A stretch of DNA of 64,000 nucleotides from Erwinia typographi (lineage in GTDB: Bacteria; Pseudomonadota; Gammaproteobacteria; Enterobacterales; Enterobacteriaceae). The stretch is from contig NZ_JRUQ01000051.1 of assembly GCF_000773975.1 (NCBI RefSeq), forward strand, positions 98,438 through 162,437, in the 5' to 3' direction. The translations under genes and the position numbers were made by a program. The notes under the pieces are model-generated. The model did no database searches. It was not told the DNA's origin and worked only from the letters and a program-made list of their open reading frames with translations. Position 1 is the first letter of the stretch. Each line of letters starts with the position of its first letter. This document shows positions 9,217-19,688 of the stretch, piece by piece.

Positions 9217-10884
9217 TTATTGATAGGCAGACTGATGAACGCCTACCGCACGACCTGAAGGATCGTCCATGGTTTTGAACGCTTCGTCCCACTCAATGGC
9301 TTTCGCTGAAGAGCAAGCTACCGAAGGTCCGCCGGGTACGCATTCTGCGGCGCTTGGGACCGGGAACAGCTCTTCAAAGATTTCACGGTACAGATAGCCT
9401 TCTTTTGAGGTTGGCGTGTTGTACGGGAAACGAAAGTGGGCGGTCTGGAGCTGTTGGTCGCTAACCTGTTTCGCCGCCACTTCTTTCAGCGTATCAATCC
9501 AGCTGTAGCCTACGCCGTCAGAGAACTGCTCTTTCTGGCGCCACGCCACGCTTTCCGGCAGATAAGAGGAGAAGCATTCGCGCAGGATGTGTTTTTCCAT
9601 CTTGCCGTTAGAGCCGCACATTTTATCCTGCGGGTTGATACGCATGGCCACGTCGAGGAATTTTTTATCCAGGAACGGCACGCGAGCTTCCACGCCCCAG
9701 GCAGACATCGCCTTGTTCGCACGGGCGCAGTCGAACATATGCAGCGCCAGCAGTTTACGCACGTTTTCTTCGTGGAACTCTTTCGCGTTCGGCGCTTTAT
9801 GGAAGTACAGATAGCCGCCAAACACCTCGTCAGCACCTTCGCCAGACAGCACCATTTTAATGCCCATCGCTTTAATCTTGCGCGACATCAGATACATCGG
9901 CGTGGAGGCGCGGATGGTGGTCACGTCATAGGTCTCAATGTGGTAAATCACGTCGCGGATAGCGTCCAGACCTTCCTGCACGGTGAAGTGGATCTCGTGA
10001 TGCACGGTACCCAGGTGTTCCGCAACGGATTTTGCCGCCTTCAGATCCGGCGACCCTTCAAGGCCAACGGCAAAGGAGTGCAGCTGAGGCCACCAGGCTT
10101 CGCTCTTGTCCTGATCTTCAATACGCTTGGCGGCATATTTCTTGGTCACGGCGGAGATGATCGAGGAGTCCAGTCCACCAGACAGCAGCACGCCGTAAGG
10201 AACGTCAGACATCAGGTGGCTTTTCACCGCCTCTTCCAGCGCATCCTTCAGGGCAACCGCATCGGTCTTGTTGTGTTCGACGGCTTCATAGCTGAACCAG
10301 TCGCGCTGCCAGTAGCGGCGAATTTCCCCGTCAGTGCTGGACATGTAGCTTCCCGGAGGGAACTCTTTGATGGATTTGCATACCGGGACCAGCGCTTTCA
10401 TTTCTGAGGCCACAAACAGGTTGCCATGCTCATCGTTGCCCATGTACAGCGGAATAATACCGATGTGGTCACGGCCAATCAGCCAGGTTTTTTTCACGCT
10501 GTCATACAGAATAAACGCAAACATCCCCTGCAGGTCGTCGAGGAAGTCGACGCCCTTTTCCTGATAGAGCGCGAGGATCACTTCACAGTCTGATTCGGTC
10601 TGGAATTCGTAGCGATCGCTCAACTGCGCGCGCAGCGCCTGGTGGTTGTAGATTTCACCGTTTACCGCCAGAACATGGGTACGGGCTGCGTTGTACAGCG
10701 GCTGAGCGCCGTTGTTTACGTCAACAATGGACAGGCGCTCATGCGCCAGAATTGCGTGGTCGTCGGCATACACGCCTGACCAGTCCGGGCCGCGGTGGCG
10801 CATCAGACGGGAAAGCTCCAGCGCTTTCTTACGCAGTTCAACCGGATCGGTTTTGAGATCCAAAACGCCAAATATAGAACACAT
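9217..10884 (-). CDS. asnB: Asparagine synthase B (glutamine-hydrolysing)
   Basis: AsnB makes asparagine from aspartate, ATP and glutamine or ammonia. The 555-residue protein (E. coli 554) has an N-terminal class II glutamine amidotransferase domain whose nucleophile must be Cys2 (MCSIFGV), and a synthetase domain with the PP-loop SGGLDS at 235-240. The open frame continues upstream to 11046, but the start is fixed at 10884 because the catalytic cysteine has to follow the initiator Met. It stands alone, between the tRNA operon and nagD, all on the minus strand. Confidence 0.96.
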   Translation of the reverse strand: MCSIFGVLDLKTDPVELRKKALELSRLMRHRGPDWSGVYADDHAILAHERLSIVDVNNGAQPLYNAARTHVLAVNGEIYNHQALRAQLSDRYEFQTESDCEVILALYQEKGVDFLDDLQGMFAFILYDSVKKTWLIGRDHIGIIPLYMGNDEHGNLFVASEMKALVPVCKSIKEFPPGSYMSSTDGEIRRYWQRDWFSYEAVEHNKTDAVALKDALEEAVKSHLMSDVPYGVLLSGGLDSSIISAVTKKYAAKRIEDQDKSEAWWPQLHSFAVGLEGSPDLKAAKSVAEHLGTVHHEIHFTVQEGLDAIRDVIYHIETYDVTTIRASTPMYLMSRKIKAMGIKMVLSGEGADEVFGGYLYFHKAPNAKEFHEENVRKLLALHMFDCARANKAMSAWGVEARVPFLDKKFLDVAMRINPQDKMCGSNGKMEKHILRECFSSYLPESVAWRQKEQFSDGVGYSWIDTLKEVAAKQVSDQQLQTAHFRFPYNTPTSKEGYLYREIFEELFPVPSAAECVPGGPSVACSSAKAIEWDEAFKTMDDPSGRAVGVHQSAYQ

Positions 10885-11135
10885 AGCTAACTCCCTTACG
10901 ACATCCCTGAACGGTGATGATGATGGTTCGTGAATAACGGTGGCGACAATGTTCGCCCGATGCATAAGAAAATGCTCTATATCATCGAAGTGAGCAAGTA
11001 TTTTAGCCTTTTTATGAAAAATAGTATGTTGACCTGGATTAAACATTGATGAATCGACAGTGAATGAGGGTTTTTATTGTTGTAACGATAAAGTTTTGGT
11101 AAAAGCGGTTAAGAAGTGAGCGGTGAGGAGGCAAT

Positions 11136-11161
11136 AAAAAGCCCGACGTGGGAGCCGGGCC
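11136..11161 (-). terminator. Terminator of the nagBACD operon
   Basis: On the minus strand GCCCGGC-tcccac-GTCGGGC followed by TTTTTA, just after the nagD stop at 11167. Confidence 0.85.
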
Positions 11162-11166
11162 TGCTG

Positions 11167-11952
11167 TCAGATAATGTCGATGTCCGCCACCGAAGGATAA
11201 ATCCAGCTCGGTCGGAAAGGCATGGCGTCCACGTCACTGAGCGTGGACACGCCCGACAGCACCAGCACGGTCTCCAGGCCAGCCTGGAAGCCAGCCAGAA
11301 TATCCGTGCGCAGGTTATCGCCGACAATGACCGTTTCATCGGCATGAGCCTGCATCTTATTTAGCGCCGCGCGAATGATCCACGGACTGGGCTTGCCCAC
11401 GTAAAATGGCTGGCGACCGGAGATCTTCTCTATACCGGCACAAAGCGCCCCGCAGCCGGGCACAAATCCACGGGCATGGGTATCAGGGTTAGTGGCGATA
11501 AAGCGGGCGCCGTTGGCGACGAAAAAGGCGGCTTTATGCATCATCTCCCAGTTATAGGAGCGCGTTTCACCGACGATGACGAAGTCAGGATTGATATCGG
11601 TAATGGTGAATCCAGCCTTATACAGCTCGTGAATGAGCGCGCCTTCTCCGACGACGTAGGCTTTTTTCCCTTCCTGGCGGCGCAGAAAATCCGCTGTTGC
11701 CATCGCCGAGGTGTAAAAGACGCTGTCCGGCAGCTCGATTCCTGCGGAGGCAAAGCGGTTGGCGAGATCTAACGATGTCTGGGAAGGGTAGTTGGTGAGC
11801 ACCACCAGAGGCATTCCTTTTTCCATGATCCGCTGCAGGAATTCATTGGCGCCGGGAACGGCGGTGTTGTCGTGCATCAGCACGCCATCTATATCGCAGA
11901 TGACGCTTTTAATGCTGGTCTTTTCACTGTCCGTCAGGGTCAAAGCGCTCAT
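11167..11952 (-). CDS. nagD: HAD-superfamily nucleotide phosphatase NagD
   Basis: NagD is a HAD-family (type IIA) phosphatase active on UMP and other nucleotides; its role in amino-sugar metabolism is not settled. The nucleophile motif DIDGVLMHD is at about residues 20-28, and the late motif VGDNLRTDILAGFQAG is also present. The start overlaps the nagC stop as TAATG, implying coupling. This gives 261 residues, about 11 more at the N-terminus than E. coli NagD. An alternative start inside this extension cannot be excluded. Confidence 0.93.
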   Translation of the reverse strand: MSALTLTDSEKTSIKSVICDIDGVLMHDNTAVPGANEFLQRIMEKGMPLVVLTNYPSQTSLDLANRFASAGIELPDSVFYTSAMATADFLRRQEGKKAYVVGEGALIHELYKAGFTITDINPDFVIVGETRSYNWEMMHKAAFFVANGARFIATNPDTHARGFVPGCGALCAGIEKISGRQPFYVGKPSPWIIRAALNKMQAHADETVIVGDNLRTDILAGFQAGLETVLVLSGVSTLSDVDAMPFRPSWIYPSVADIDII

Positions 11953-13172
11953 TAACCTTCCAGTAAATGTTGTAAGAGGATGCCGTTAAGCATGGCACGT
12001 TTCGCCAGCGCAAAAGCGCCAATGGCTGAATTGTGATCGATTTCCGAGCGAACCACTGGCAGATTCTTGCGGAAGGCTTTCAGCACCTGGGTGTTGATGC
12101 AGCCCTCAATGGCGGTCAGCAGCACTTTGTCGGCTTCGGTGATTTCACCGGCGATAACGACCTTTTGCGGATTAAACAGGTTGATGGCAATGGCTATCGC
12201 CTTGCCAAGATGGCGGCCAACATAGTCAATCACCTCTACAGCCAGCGCATCGCCGCGGTTGGCGGCTTTGCAAATCTGCGGCATATGGCAGTCATCAAGG
12301 GTGAGCGAGCTTGGATATCCCTGGGTCAGCAGGTGACGAACCCGGTTCTCAATCGCCCCGTTCGCCGCTATCGTTTCAAGGCAGCCAAAGTTACCGCAGT
12401 GACAGCGTTCGCCAAGGGGATCGACCTGAATATGGCCCAGCTCGCCGACGTTGCCGTTGCTGCCGAGGAAAATATGGCCGTTAGCGATGATGCCTGCGCC
12501 GGTTCCCCGATGAACGCGCACCAAAATGGAGTCTGCGCAGTCGCGCGACGCACCAAAATAGTGCTCCGCCAGGGCCAGGCTGCGGATATCGTGGCCGACA
12601 AAGCTGGTGACGTTAAAACGCTTTTGCAAGTTTGCCACCAGCGGCCAGTGATGAACGTGGATATGCGGCATATAGCGAATCACGCCGTTATTAGGATCGA
12701 CCAGACCGGGCAGGATCACCGAGATGGCGATCAGCTCGCGCACTTTGCGCTGATGCTGTTCGCTGAAGCTGGCGATAGCATTAAAAAGTGCGTTTTCCAG
12801 CGTTTCCTGGGTACGTTCCGGCAGCGCATAGTCTTCCTGCGCCAGCGACTTACCGCTCAGGTCAAACAGGGTCAGGGTGGCGTCGCTGCGGCCAAGCCGC
12901 ACGCCGATGGCGTGAAAGCCGCGGGTCTCGGTAATAATAGAGATAGCGCGACGGCCTCCGGTAGAGGCCTGTTGATCCACTTCTTTGATTAATCCCCGCT
13001 CGATGAGCTGGCGGGTGATTTTAGTGACGCTGGCGGGGGCTAGCTGGCTGTGTTCAGCAATCTGAATGCGCGAAATCGGACCCTGCTGGTCGATAAGCCG
13101 GTAAACGGCCGCGCTGTTGAGTTGCTTAACAAGATCGACATTTCCTATTTGAGCCTGGCCGCCAGTGGTCAT
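11952..13172 (-). CDS. nagC: N-acetylglucosamine repressor NagC
   Basis: NagC is a ROK-family repressor that is released from DNA by GlcNAc-6-phosphate. The 406 residues, the same length as E. coli, start with a winged helix-turn-helix domain (SRIQIAEHSQLAPASVTKITR, about 34-54) and continue into a ROK sugar-binding domain. A zinc-binding CHCGNFGCLE motif is visible. It should control nagE, nagBACD and, from the box seen at 19.7 kb, chiPQ. It lies 7 bases after nagA in the nagBACD operon. Confidence 0.96.
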   Translation of the reverse strand: MTTGGQAQIGNVDLVKQLNSAAVYRLIDQQGPISRIQIAEHSQLAPASVTKITRQLIERGLIKEVDQQASTGGRRAISIITETRGFHAIGVRLGRSDATLTLFDLSGKSLAQEDYALPERTQETLENALFNAIASFSEQHQRKVRELIAISVILPGLVDPNNGVIRYMPHIHVHHWPLVANLQKRFNVTSFVGHDIRSLALAEHYFGASRDCADSILVRVHRGTGAGIIANGHIFLGSNGNVGELGHIQVDPLGERCHCGNFGCLETIAANGAIENRVRHLLTQGYPSSLTLDDCHMPQICKAANRGDALAVEVIDYVGRHLGKAIAIAINLFNPQKVVIAGEITEADKVLLTAIEGCINTQVLKAFRKNLPVVRSEIDHNSAIGAFALAKRAMLNGILLQHLLEG

Positions 13173-13179
13173 TCAGTAT

Positions 13180-14328
13180 CTACTCGCTTAAGACTTCGTC
13201 ACCATTAACGATAGTCTGGATTATTTTGTAGTCACGGGTGAAAACCGTCAGGTTAGCCACTTTTCCGGCCTCAACTGACCCTAATTTCTTCTCCACACCC
13301 ATAGCCCGCGCCGGGTACAGCGTTGCCATTCGCAACGATTCGTCCAGTGAGATGCCAACGTGTTCGACGCTGTTCGCCACAGCTTCGATCATAGTCAGCG
13401 CGGAACCACTGAGCGTACCGTTCTCATCAACGCAGAGTCCATCACGATAGTATATTGTTTTTCCAGCAAAAATGAACTGGTCAATGGCGGCGCCCGCGGG
13501 CGCGGTCGCATCGGTCACCAGAATCAGCCGGTCGCCTTTAATCCGTTTGGCATTACGGATATTAGCGTAATGAACGTGCAGACCATCTGCAATAATGCCG
13601 GACCACACTTCTGGCGCATCAAACAGCGCGCCGATCAGACCCGGTTCGCGGCCGGTAATTGTCGGCATGGCATTATATAAATGTGTTGAGAAGCTAAGAC
13701 CAGCGGCGATACCGCGGCGGGCTTCGTCATAGGTAGCGTGCGAGTGGCCGGCGGAGATGACAATTCCGGCGTCACTCAGCTGACGGATGACCGCGCTGTC
13801 AACCTGCTCAGGGGCCAGGGTGATTTTGCTAATAACATCAGCATTGGCGCAGAGGAAATCTACCAGCTCCGGATCGGGCAGGCGAATTAAGTCTGGATTG
13901 TGCGTGCCTGGCTTGCGCGGGCTCAGCCACGGACCTTCAAGGTGCAGACCGAGGGCTTTGTTAGCGTTCTGCGCCAGATAAGCGCGCATCACCTCGACCG
14001 CACGCTTCATCATTTCGTCGGTGCTGGTGATGAGCGTGGGCAGGAAGCTGGTGCAGCCGGATTTTTCATTCGCCTGCTGCATAATAGTCAGCGTTTCCAC
14101 GCTCAGTGCATCAATGTCGTCATTGAACTGCACGCCGCCGCAGCCGTTGAGCTGTAGGTCAATAAACCCAGGAGCAATGATTGCGCCACCCACGTCACGC
14201 GTTGCCACGCCGGCAGGAAGATCGCTCAGGGCGCAGACGCGCTCAATCAGGCCGTCAGCAATGACAACGGCATAATTATCCAGTATTTCGTGGCCGGTAT
14301 AGATACGGCCGTGGGTTAAAGCGTACAT
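13180..14328 (-). CDS. nagA: N-acetylglucosamine-6-phosphate deacetylase
   Basis: NagA removes acetate from GlcNAc-6-phosphate to give glucosamine-6-phosphate. The 382-residue amidohydrolase has the entry motif [12 protein letters not shown], the metal-site segments [21 protein letters not shown] and STHLYNAM, and the catalytic aspartate in [10 protein letters not shown]. This is the E. coli-type arrangement, with Gln-x-Asn replacing the usual first His-x-His. It sits between nagB and nagC with short gaps. Confidence 0.96.
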   Translation of the reverse strand: MYALTHGRIYTGHEILDNYAVVIADGLIERVCALSDLPAGVATRDVGGAIIAPGFIDLQLNGCGGVQFNDDIDALSVETLTIMQQANEKSGCTSFLPTLITSTDEMMKRAVEVMRAYLAQNANKALGLHLEGPWLSPRKPGTHNPDLIRLPDPELVDFLCANADVISKITLAPEQVDSAVIRQLSDAGIVISAGHSHATYDEARRGIAAGLSFSTHLYNAMPTITGREPGLIGALFDAPEVWSGIIADGLHVHYANIRNAKRIKGDRLILVTDATAPAGAAIDQFIFAGKTIYYRDGLCVDENGTLSGSALTMIEAVANSVEHVGISLDESLRMATLYPARAMGVEKKLGSVEAGKVANLTVFTRDYKIIQTIVNGDEVLSE

Positions 14329-14357
14329 AATGATCTCCTGACTATTGCCTGGGTGGC

Positions 14358-15158
14358 TTACAGATTTTTTACGTTTTCCGCTTCCATTTCGCGGAAATAC
14401 TTAACGGTTTTGACCTTCAGTTCCATGGTGGCCGGCTCATCGCAAACCACCACGGATTTGGCATGCAATTGCAGGCAGCTGATGGTCCACATATGGTTGA
14501 CGTTGCCTTCTACGGCGGCTTGCAGCGCCTGTGCCTTCACATGACCAATCACCAGAATCATCACTTCTTCGGCATCTAACAGCGTACCCACGCCAACGGT
14601 TAAGGCGTATTTAGGCACCTGATCCACATCGCCATCGAAGAAGCGTGAATTGGCAACGCGAGTGTCATGGGTCAGCGTTTTGATGCGGGTACGAGAAGCC
14701 AGTGAAGAGGCTGGCTCATTGAAAGCGATGTGGCCGTCGTTGCCGACGCCGCCCATAAACAGATTAATTTTGCCGTAAGAGCGGATCTTCTCTTCATACT
14801 GGCGACATTCTGCGTCAATATCGGGGGCATTACCATTCAGAAGATTGATATTTTCGGGTTGAATATCAACATGATCGAAAAAGTTGCGGTACATAAAACT
14901 GTGATAGCTTTCAGGATGCTCTTTCGGCAGGCCAACGTACTCATCCATATTAAAGGTGACGACATTTTTAAAGCTAACCTGGCCCGCTTTATGCATATCG
15001 ATTAAATGTTTGTAGGCTTCCAGCGGCGTGCCGCCGGTTGGCAGACCCAGCACAAAAGGGCGCTCAGCGGTCGGCTTGAAAGCATTAATGCGATTGACGA
15101 TGTGGCGGGCAGCCCATTTTCCAACCTGGGTCGGGGTAGCCAAAGGAATCAGTCTCAT
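14358..15158 (-). CDS. nagB: Glucosamine-6-phosphate deaminase
   Basis: NagB isomerises and deaminates glucosamine-6-phosphate to fructose-6-phosphate and ammonia. The 266-residue protein keeps the catalytic residues D72 (FNMDEY), D141, H143 (GNDGHIAF) and E148. It also keeps R158, K160 and T161, part of the allosteric GlcNAc-6-phosphate site of the E. coli hexamer. It is the first gene of nagBACD and is divergent from nagE. Confidence 0.97.
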   Translation of the reverse strand: MRLIPLATPTQVGKWAARHIVNRINAFKPTAERPFVLGLPTGGTPLEAYKHLIDMHKAGQVSFKNVVTFNMDEYVGLPKEHPESYHSFMYRNFFDHVDIQPENINLLNGNAPDIDAECRQYEEKIRSYGKINLFMGGVGNDGHIAFNEPASSLASRTRIKTLTHDTRVANSRFFDGDVDQVPKYALTVGVGTLLDAEEVMILVIGHVKAQALQAAVEGNVNHMWTISCLQLHAKSVVVCDEPATMELKVKTVKYFREMEAENVKNL

Positions 15159-15267
15159 GTATCACCTCATTTCAGTAAATGTTAAAGGGGGTAAGACGGT
15201 CTTTATGGTGCAGGCTCGCTAAGCGTAACGCGTCCTGTCCACACTCTGCGAGGGATAAATCCGCCTT

Positions 15268-15292
15268 GATAATTCGGATCATAAAATAAGTT
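15268..15292. promoter_or_regulatory. Candidate NagC box near nagB
   Basis: The minus-strand sequence AACTTATTTTATGATCCGAA continues to TTATCAAGG. It has the imperfect palindrome (TTATTTT...AATTATC) of a NagC operator and sits about 120 bases upstream of nagB. In E. coli a NagC box at nagB and one at nagE are bridged by a repressor loop. Confidence 0.6.
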
Positions 15293-15334
15293 TGTGATGA
15301 TAGCCAGACTCACGCCGACTATAATGCGTATTTT

Positions 15335-15350
15335 GGTGATAAAAGTCACA
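15335..15350. promoter_or_regulatory. CRP-cAMP site between nagB and nagE
   Basis: GGTGA-TAAAAG-TCACA matches the CRP consensus TGTGA-N6-TCACA at 9 of 10 arm positions. It lies between the two NagC boxes, as expected for a site that activates both divergent transcripts. A TATAAT lies at 15320-15325 on the plus strand, but I could not pair it with a good -35 box. The rest of the 335-base nagB-nagE gap shows no gene. Confidence 0.7.
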
Positions 15351-15360
15351 AACAGAGCGC

Positions 15361-15385
15361 TTTTAATTTGCGAAGCGAATTAATT
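15361..15385. promoter_or_regulatory. NagC operator upstream of nagE
   Basis: The near-perfect palindrome TTAATTTGCG-AAG-CGAATTAA has the NagC-box pattern (A/T-rich arms around a CG-containing centre). It lies about 110 bases upstream of the nagE start and some 90 bases from the nagB-side box. Confidence 0.7.
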
Positions 15386-15493
15386 TTTTTCTACACTCCG
15401 TACCGTGGTTTGACTGTCATTCAGAAACCAATTAGCCGTGATAAAAACAGAAAACGGCTATTTGCGCCTTAACGGGTCTCAAGGGGGAAGGTA

Positions 15494-17518
15494 ATGTTAG
15501 GTTATTTACAAAAAGTAGGACGGGCGCTGATGGTGCCGGTAGCAACGCTGCCAGCCGCTGCGATCCTGATGGGGATCGGTTACTGGCTGGATCCCGACGC
15601 GTGGGGTGCAGGCAATGCTCTGGCTGCACTGTTCATTAAATCCGGTTCCGCAATCATTGAAAACATGTCCGTGCTGTTCGCCATCGGTGTGGCTTACGGC
15701 ATGTCAAAAGATAAGGACGGCGCGGCGGCGCTGACCGGTTTTGTGGGATTTCTGGTGGTGACCACGCTGTGTTCACCGGCGGCGGTCTCGATGATCCAGA
15801 AAATTCCTGTCGACCAGGTGCCGGCGGCTTTCGGCAAAATCAACAACCAGTTTGTGGGTATCCTGGTGGGGATTATCTCTGCGGAAGTGTATAACCGCTT
15901 CAGTCACGTAGAGCTTCCCAAAGCGCTTTCCTTCTTTAGTGGTCGTCGCCTGGTGCCGATTCTGGTCTCCTTCCTGATGATCCTGATCGCCTTCATCCTG
16001 ATGTATATCTGGCCGATTATCTTCGGTGGTCTGGTGAGCTTCGGTGAAAGCATTCAAAAGCTGGGTTCCGTTGGCGCTGGCGTCTACGCCTTCTTTAACC
16101 GCTTGCTGATCCCGGTTGGTCTGCATCACGCCCTGAACTCGGTATTCTGGTTCGACGTGGCGGGCATCAACGACATTCCAAACTTCCTGGGCGGCGCTGA
16201 GTCGATTCAGAGTGGTAAAGGCATTGTCGGCATTACCGGTCGTTATCAGGCTGGCTTCTTCCCGATTATGATGTTCGGTTTGCCTGGCGCCGCGCTGGCT
16301 ATTTACCATTGCGCTCGCCCGGAAAACCGCGCCAAAGTCGGTGGTATTATGCTGGCCGCCGCCTTTGCCGCCTTCTTTACCGGGATTACTGAGCCGCTGG
16401 AATTCTCCTTCATGTTTGTGGCGCCGGTTCTGTATGTCATCCATGCGGTACTGACCGGGCTCTCGGTGTTTATCGCGGCAAGTATGCACTGGATTGCTGG
16501 CTTCGGCTTCAGCGCCGGGCTGGTGGATATGGTGCTCTCGACGCGAAATCCGCTGGCGACGCACTGGTACATGCTGATCCCGCAGGGGCTGGTATTCTTC
16601 GTTATCTACTACGTGGTGTTCCGCTTCACCATCAAAAAATTCAACCTGATGACGCCGGGCCGCGAGCTTTCCGTCGATGGTGATGAAAGCGATGGTTATG
16701 ACGTGAACGTTGACGCCGCTGGCAACAAAGAGTCCGAAACCGAATCTCTTGCGCGTCGTTATATCGGCGCGGTAGGCGGCTCGGAAAACCTGACCAGCAT
16801 TGATGCCTGTATTACCCGCCTGCGCCTCAACGTGAAGGACAGCGGCGCGGTCAATGAATCGGTGGCGAAACGCCTCGGTGCTTCGGGCGTGATTCGCCTG
16901 AATAAGCAGAGCGTGCAGATTATCGTCGGCACTCGTGCTGAAACCATTGCTTCAGCGATGAAAACGGTGCTGGGCAAAGGTCCGGTGGCGGCCTCAGGCG
17001 TTTCTTCCGTGCCGGTAGAACCCTCAGCTCCTCAGGCTGTTCCTAATGTGGCTAAAGGCATTATTGCTACGTTAGTTGCGCCAGTGAGCGGTGAGGTTGT
17101 GGCGCTGGATCAGGTGCCGGATGAAGCTTTCGCCAGCAAAGCCGTCGGCGATGGCCTGGCTATTAAGCCAACCAGCAGCACGGTCGTCTCTCCGGCTGCC
17201 GGTACCGTAGTGAAAATTTTCAATACCAACCATGCTTTCTGTCTGGAAACGGAAAAAGGCGTGGAGGTGGTGGTGCACATGGGGCTGGATACCGTGGCGC
17301 TTGCCGGAAAAGGTTTCACTCGTCTGGTGGAAGAAGGTGCGCAGGTTACCGCTGGTCAGCCCGTTCTCGAAATGGATCTGGCGTTCCTGAATGCCAATGC
17401 CCGCTCAATGATTAGCCCGGTCGTGGTCAGTAATATTGACGACTTCAGCGGTATCACGCTGGTAGCGGGTGAAACCGTTGTGGCAGGTGAAAGCCGCCTG
17501 TACGAAATTAACGGCTAG
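15494..17518 (+). CDS. nagE: PTS N-acetylglucosamine transporter, IICBA
   Basis: NagE imports and phosphorylates GlcNAc. The 674-residue fusion has a IIC membrane domain (about 1-385), a IIB domain whose phosphocysteine is C439 (SIDACITRLRLN), and a IIA domain with H595 (VVVHMGLDT) plus the partner H580. It is longer than the 648-residue E. coli protein. A Pro/Ala/Ser/Val linker at about 497-520 between IIB and IIA appears to account for much of the difference. A terminator follows directly, and the gene is divergent from nagB. Confidence 0.96.
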   Translation: MLGYLQKVGRALMVPVATLPAAAILMGIGYWLDPDAWGAGNALAALFIKSGSAIIENMSVLFAIGVAYGMSKDKDGAAALTGFVGFLVVTTLCSPAAVSMIQKIPVDQVPAAFGKINNQFVGILVGIISAEVYNRFSHVELPKALSFFSGRRLVPILVSFLMILIAFILMYIWPIIFGGLVSFGESIQKLGSVGAGVYAFFNRLLIPVGLHHALNSVFWFDVAGINDIPNFLGGAESIQSGKGIVGITGRYQAGFFPIMMFGLPGAALAIYHCARPENRAKVGGIMLAAAFAAFFTGITEPLEFSFMFVAPVLYVIHAVLTGLSVFIAASMHWIAGFGFSAGLVDMVLSTRNPLATHWYMLIPQGLVFFVIYYVVFRFTIKKFNLMTPGRELSVDGDESDGYDVNVDAAGNKESETESLARRYIGAVGGSENLTSIDACITRLRLNVKDSGAVNESVAKRLGASGVIRLNKQSVQIIVGTRAETIASAMKTVLGKGPVAASGVSSVPVEPSAPQAVPNVAKGIIATLVAPVSGEVVALDQVPDEAFASKAVGDGLAIKPTSSTVVSPAAGTVVKIFNTNHAFCLETEKGVEVVVHMGLDTVALAGKGFTRLVEEGAQVTAGQPVLEMDLAFLNANARSMISPVVVSNIDDFSGITLVAGETVVAGESRLYEING

Positions 17519-17541
17519 CGTCTGATTGCGTTACAATGCAG

Positions 17542-17570
17542 GGGTGGGAAGCAATTCCCACCCTTTTTTT
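17542..17570 (+). terminator. nagE terminator
   Basis: GGGTGGGAA-gca-ATTCCCACCC followed by seven Ts, about 25 bases after the nagE stop. Confidence 0.9.
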
Positions 17571-17672
17571 ATTGAATTCCCCTAACAAACGGTTGTTTCC
17601 CTTCCCGGCTTTGTGGATCATACTCCGTTATTTAACGCACTACTTATGCTTAGCATTACTGAGGAAATTAAG

Positions 17673-19340
17673 ATGAGTGAGGCAGAAGCCCGCCCAACTA
17701 ACTTTATTCGTCAGATCATCGACGAAGATCTGGCGACCGGTAAACATGCCAGCGTGCATACCCGCTTCCCGCCGGAACCGAATGGCTATCTGCACATTGG
17801 CCATGCCAAATCAATTTGCCTCAACTTTGGTATTGCGCAAGATTATCAGGGCCAGTGTAACCTGCGTTTTGATGACACCAACCCGGTCAAAGAAGATCTG
17901 GAGTATGTTGAGTCGATTAAGCATGACGTGCAGTGGCTGGGCTTCGAGTGGACCGGCAATGTCCGCTACTCTTCTGACTATTTCGACCAGCTGCATCACT
18001 ATGCCGTGGAGCTGATTAACAAAGGCCTGGCCTATGTAGACGAGCTGAGCCCTGAACAAATTCGTGAATATCGCGGCACGCTGACGGCGCCGGGCAGAAA
18101 CAGCCCGTATCGCGATCGCAGCGTTGCAGAGAATCTGGCGCTGTTTGAAAAAATGCGCAGCGGAGAGTTTGCCGAGGGCACCGCCTGCCTGCGTGCAAAA
18201 ATTGATATGGCTTCCAGCTTTATCGTCATGCGCGATCCGGTGCTGTACCGCATCAAATTTGCCGAGCACCATCAGACCGGCAACAAGTGGTGCATCTATC
18301 CAATGTATGATTTTACCCACTGCATTTCCGATGCGCTGGAAGGCATTACGCATTCACTCTGTACGCTGGAGTTTCAGGACAACCGCCGTCTGTATGACTG
18401 GGTGCTGGATAACATCACTATTCCAGCGCATCCGCGTCAGTACGAATTCTCTCGTCTGAATCTTGAATACGCCATTATGTCCAAGCGCAAGCTTAACCTG
18501 CTGGTGACAGAGAAGGTGGTGGAAGGGTGGGACGACCCGCGTATGCTGACCGTTTCAGGTCTGCGTCGCCGCGGCTACACCGCAGGCTCTATCCGTGAGT
18601 TTTGCCGCCGCATTGGCGTTACCAAGCAGGATAACATCGTTGAGATGGCCTCTCTGGAGTCCTGCATCCGTGACGATCTGAATGAAAATGCCCCGCGCGC
18701 GATGGCGGTGATGGACCCGGTTAAGCTGGTGATTGAAAACCTGCCGGCTAACTATGAAGAGATCATTTCCATGCCTAACCATCCGAACAAGCCGGAAATG
18801 GGCACGCGTGAAGTGCCGTTCAGCCGTGAAATTTATATCGACCGCGCGGATTTCCGTGAGGAAGCGAACAAACAATATAAGCGCCTGGTACTGGGTAAAG
18901 AAGTGCGTTTGCGTAATGCCTACGTCATTAAAGCCGAACGCGTAGCGAAGGACGAAGAGGGCAATATTACCTGCCTGTTCTGTACCTGCGATACCGACAC
19001 GCTGAGTAAAGACCCTGCGGATGGCCGCAAAGTAAAAGGCGTTATTCACTGGGTTTCTGCGGAGCACGCGCTGCCAGCGGAATTCCGCCTCTACGATCGT
19101 TTGTTCAGCGTGGCGAACCCAGGCGCGGCGGAGGATTTCCTGACCACCATCAACCCTGAGTCGCTGGTGATCCGTCAGGGCTTTGTCGAGCGAGGTTTGC
19201 AGCAGGCTGAAGCTGGCAGTCCTTATCAGTTCGAGCGTGAAGGCTACTTCTGCGCGGACAGCCTTTACTCCAGCGCTGGTCATCTGGTCTTTAACCGTAC
19301 CGTAGGACTGCGTGATACCTGGGCGAAAGCGGGCGAATAA
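17673..19340 (+). CDS. glnS: Glutaminyl-tRNA synthetase
   Basis: GlnS charges tRNA-Gln. The 555-residue class I synthetase (E. coli 554) has the HIGH signature at residues 41-44 (YLHIGHAKS) and a KMSKS-equivalent IMSKRKL near 270. The open frame extends back to 17613, but the start at 17673 ([12 protein letters not shown]) is preceded by GAGGAA and matches the family length. The gene lies between nagE and the chitin block and has its own terminator. Confidence 0.97.
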   Translation: MSEAEARPTNFIRQIIDEDLATGKHASVHTRFPPEPNGYLHIGHAKSICLNFGIAQDYQGQCNLRFDDTNPVKEDLEYVESIKHDVQWLGFEWTGNVRYSSDYFDQLHHYAVELINKGLAYVDELSPEQIREYRGTLTAPGRNSPYRDRSVAENLALFEKMRSGEFAEGTACLRAKIDMASSFIVMRDPVLYRIKFAEHHQTGNKWCIYPMYDFTHCISDALEGITHSLCTLEFQDNRRLYDWVLDNITIPAHPRQYEFSRLNLEYAIMSKRKLNLLVTEKVVEGWDDPRMLTVSGLRRRGYTAGSIREFCRRIGVTKQDNIVEMASLESCIRDDLNENAPRAMAVMDPVKLVIENLPANYEEIISMPNHPNKPEMGTREVPFSREIYIDRADFREEANKQYKRLVLGKEVRLRNAYVIKAERVAKDEEGNITCLFCTCDTDTLSKDPADGRKVKGVIHWVSAEHALPAEFRLYDRLFSVANPGAAEDFLTTINPESLVIRQGFVERGLQQAEAGSPYQFEREGYFCADSLYSSAGHLVFNRTVGLRDTWAKAGE

Positions 19341-19359
19341 CTTGTACTCGCTATAGTAA

Positions 19360-19391
19360 AAACGCAGCCTATGGTCTGCGTTTTTTTTAAT
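19360..19391 (+). terminator. glnS terminator
   Basis: AACGCAG-cctatggt-CTGCGTT followed by a run of Ts, 20 bases after the glnS stop. Beyond it, 19392-19688 is AT-rich, with no gene that I can support. Confidence 0.85.
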
Positions 19392-19688
19392 TTAAAGTCA
19401 CCGGCTATGTAGATAGGGTGAAAACTTATTTTCTACATCCTGCTGGCCATTTACAGGAAATCCAACTTATTAAGTTTTTCTGAATTTCAGATGTTCAATT
19501 ATTACCAATAAAATTGGTTAATGGTATGTTGTTTTATTGTGGTGTCAGAGTGTTAATTAATGATATTTTCTTAATAAGATTGTCGTGGGTTATTAGTGAT
19601 GTCCTCCTTTCCTCTCTCCGTGCTAATTATTAATTTTTCTTTTTATGTGTCTTTCGTCATGTTTCTTCACCATAATGGGAAATAATGA

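Noticed and set aside
10885..11046. In-frame N-terminal extension of asnB
   Set aside because: AsnB needs its catalytic cysteine at position 2 after Met removal, so a longer protein would be inactive. The stretch is read as 5' UTR.
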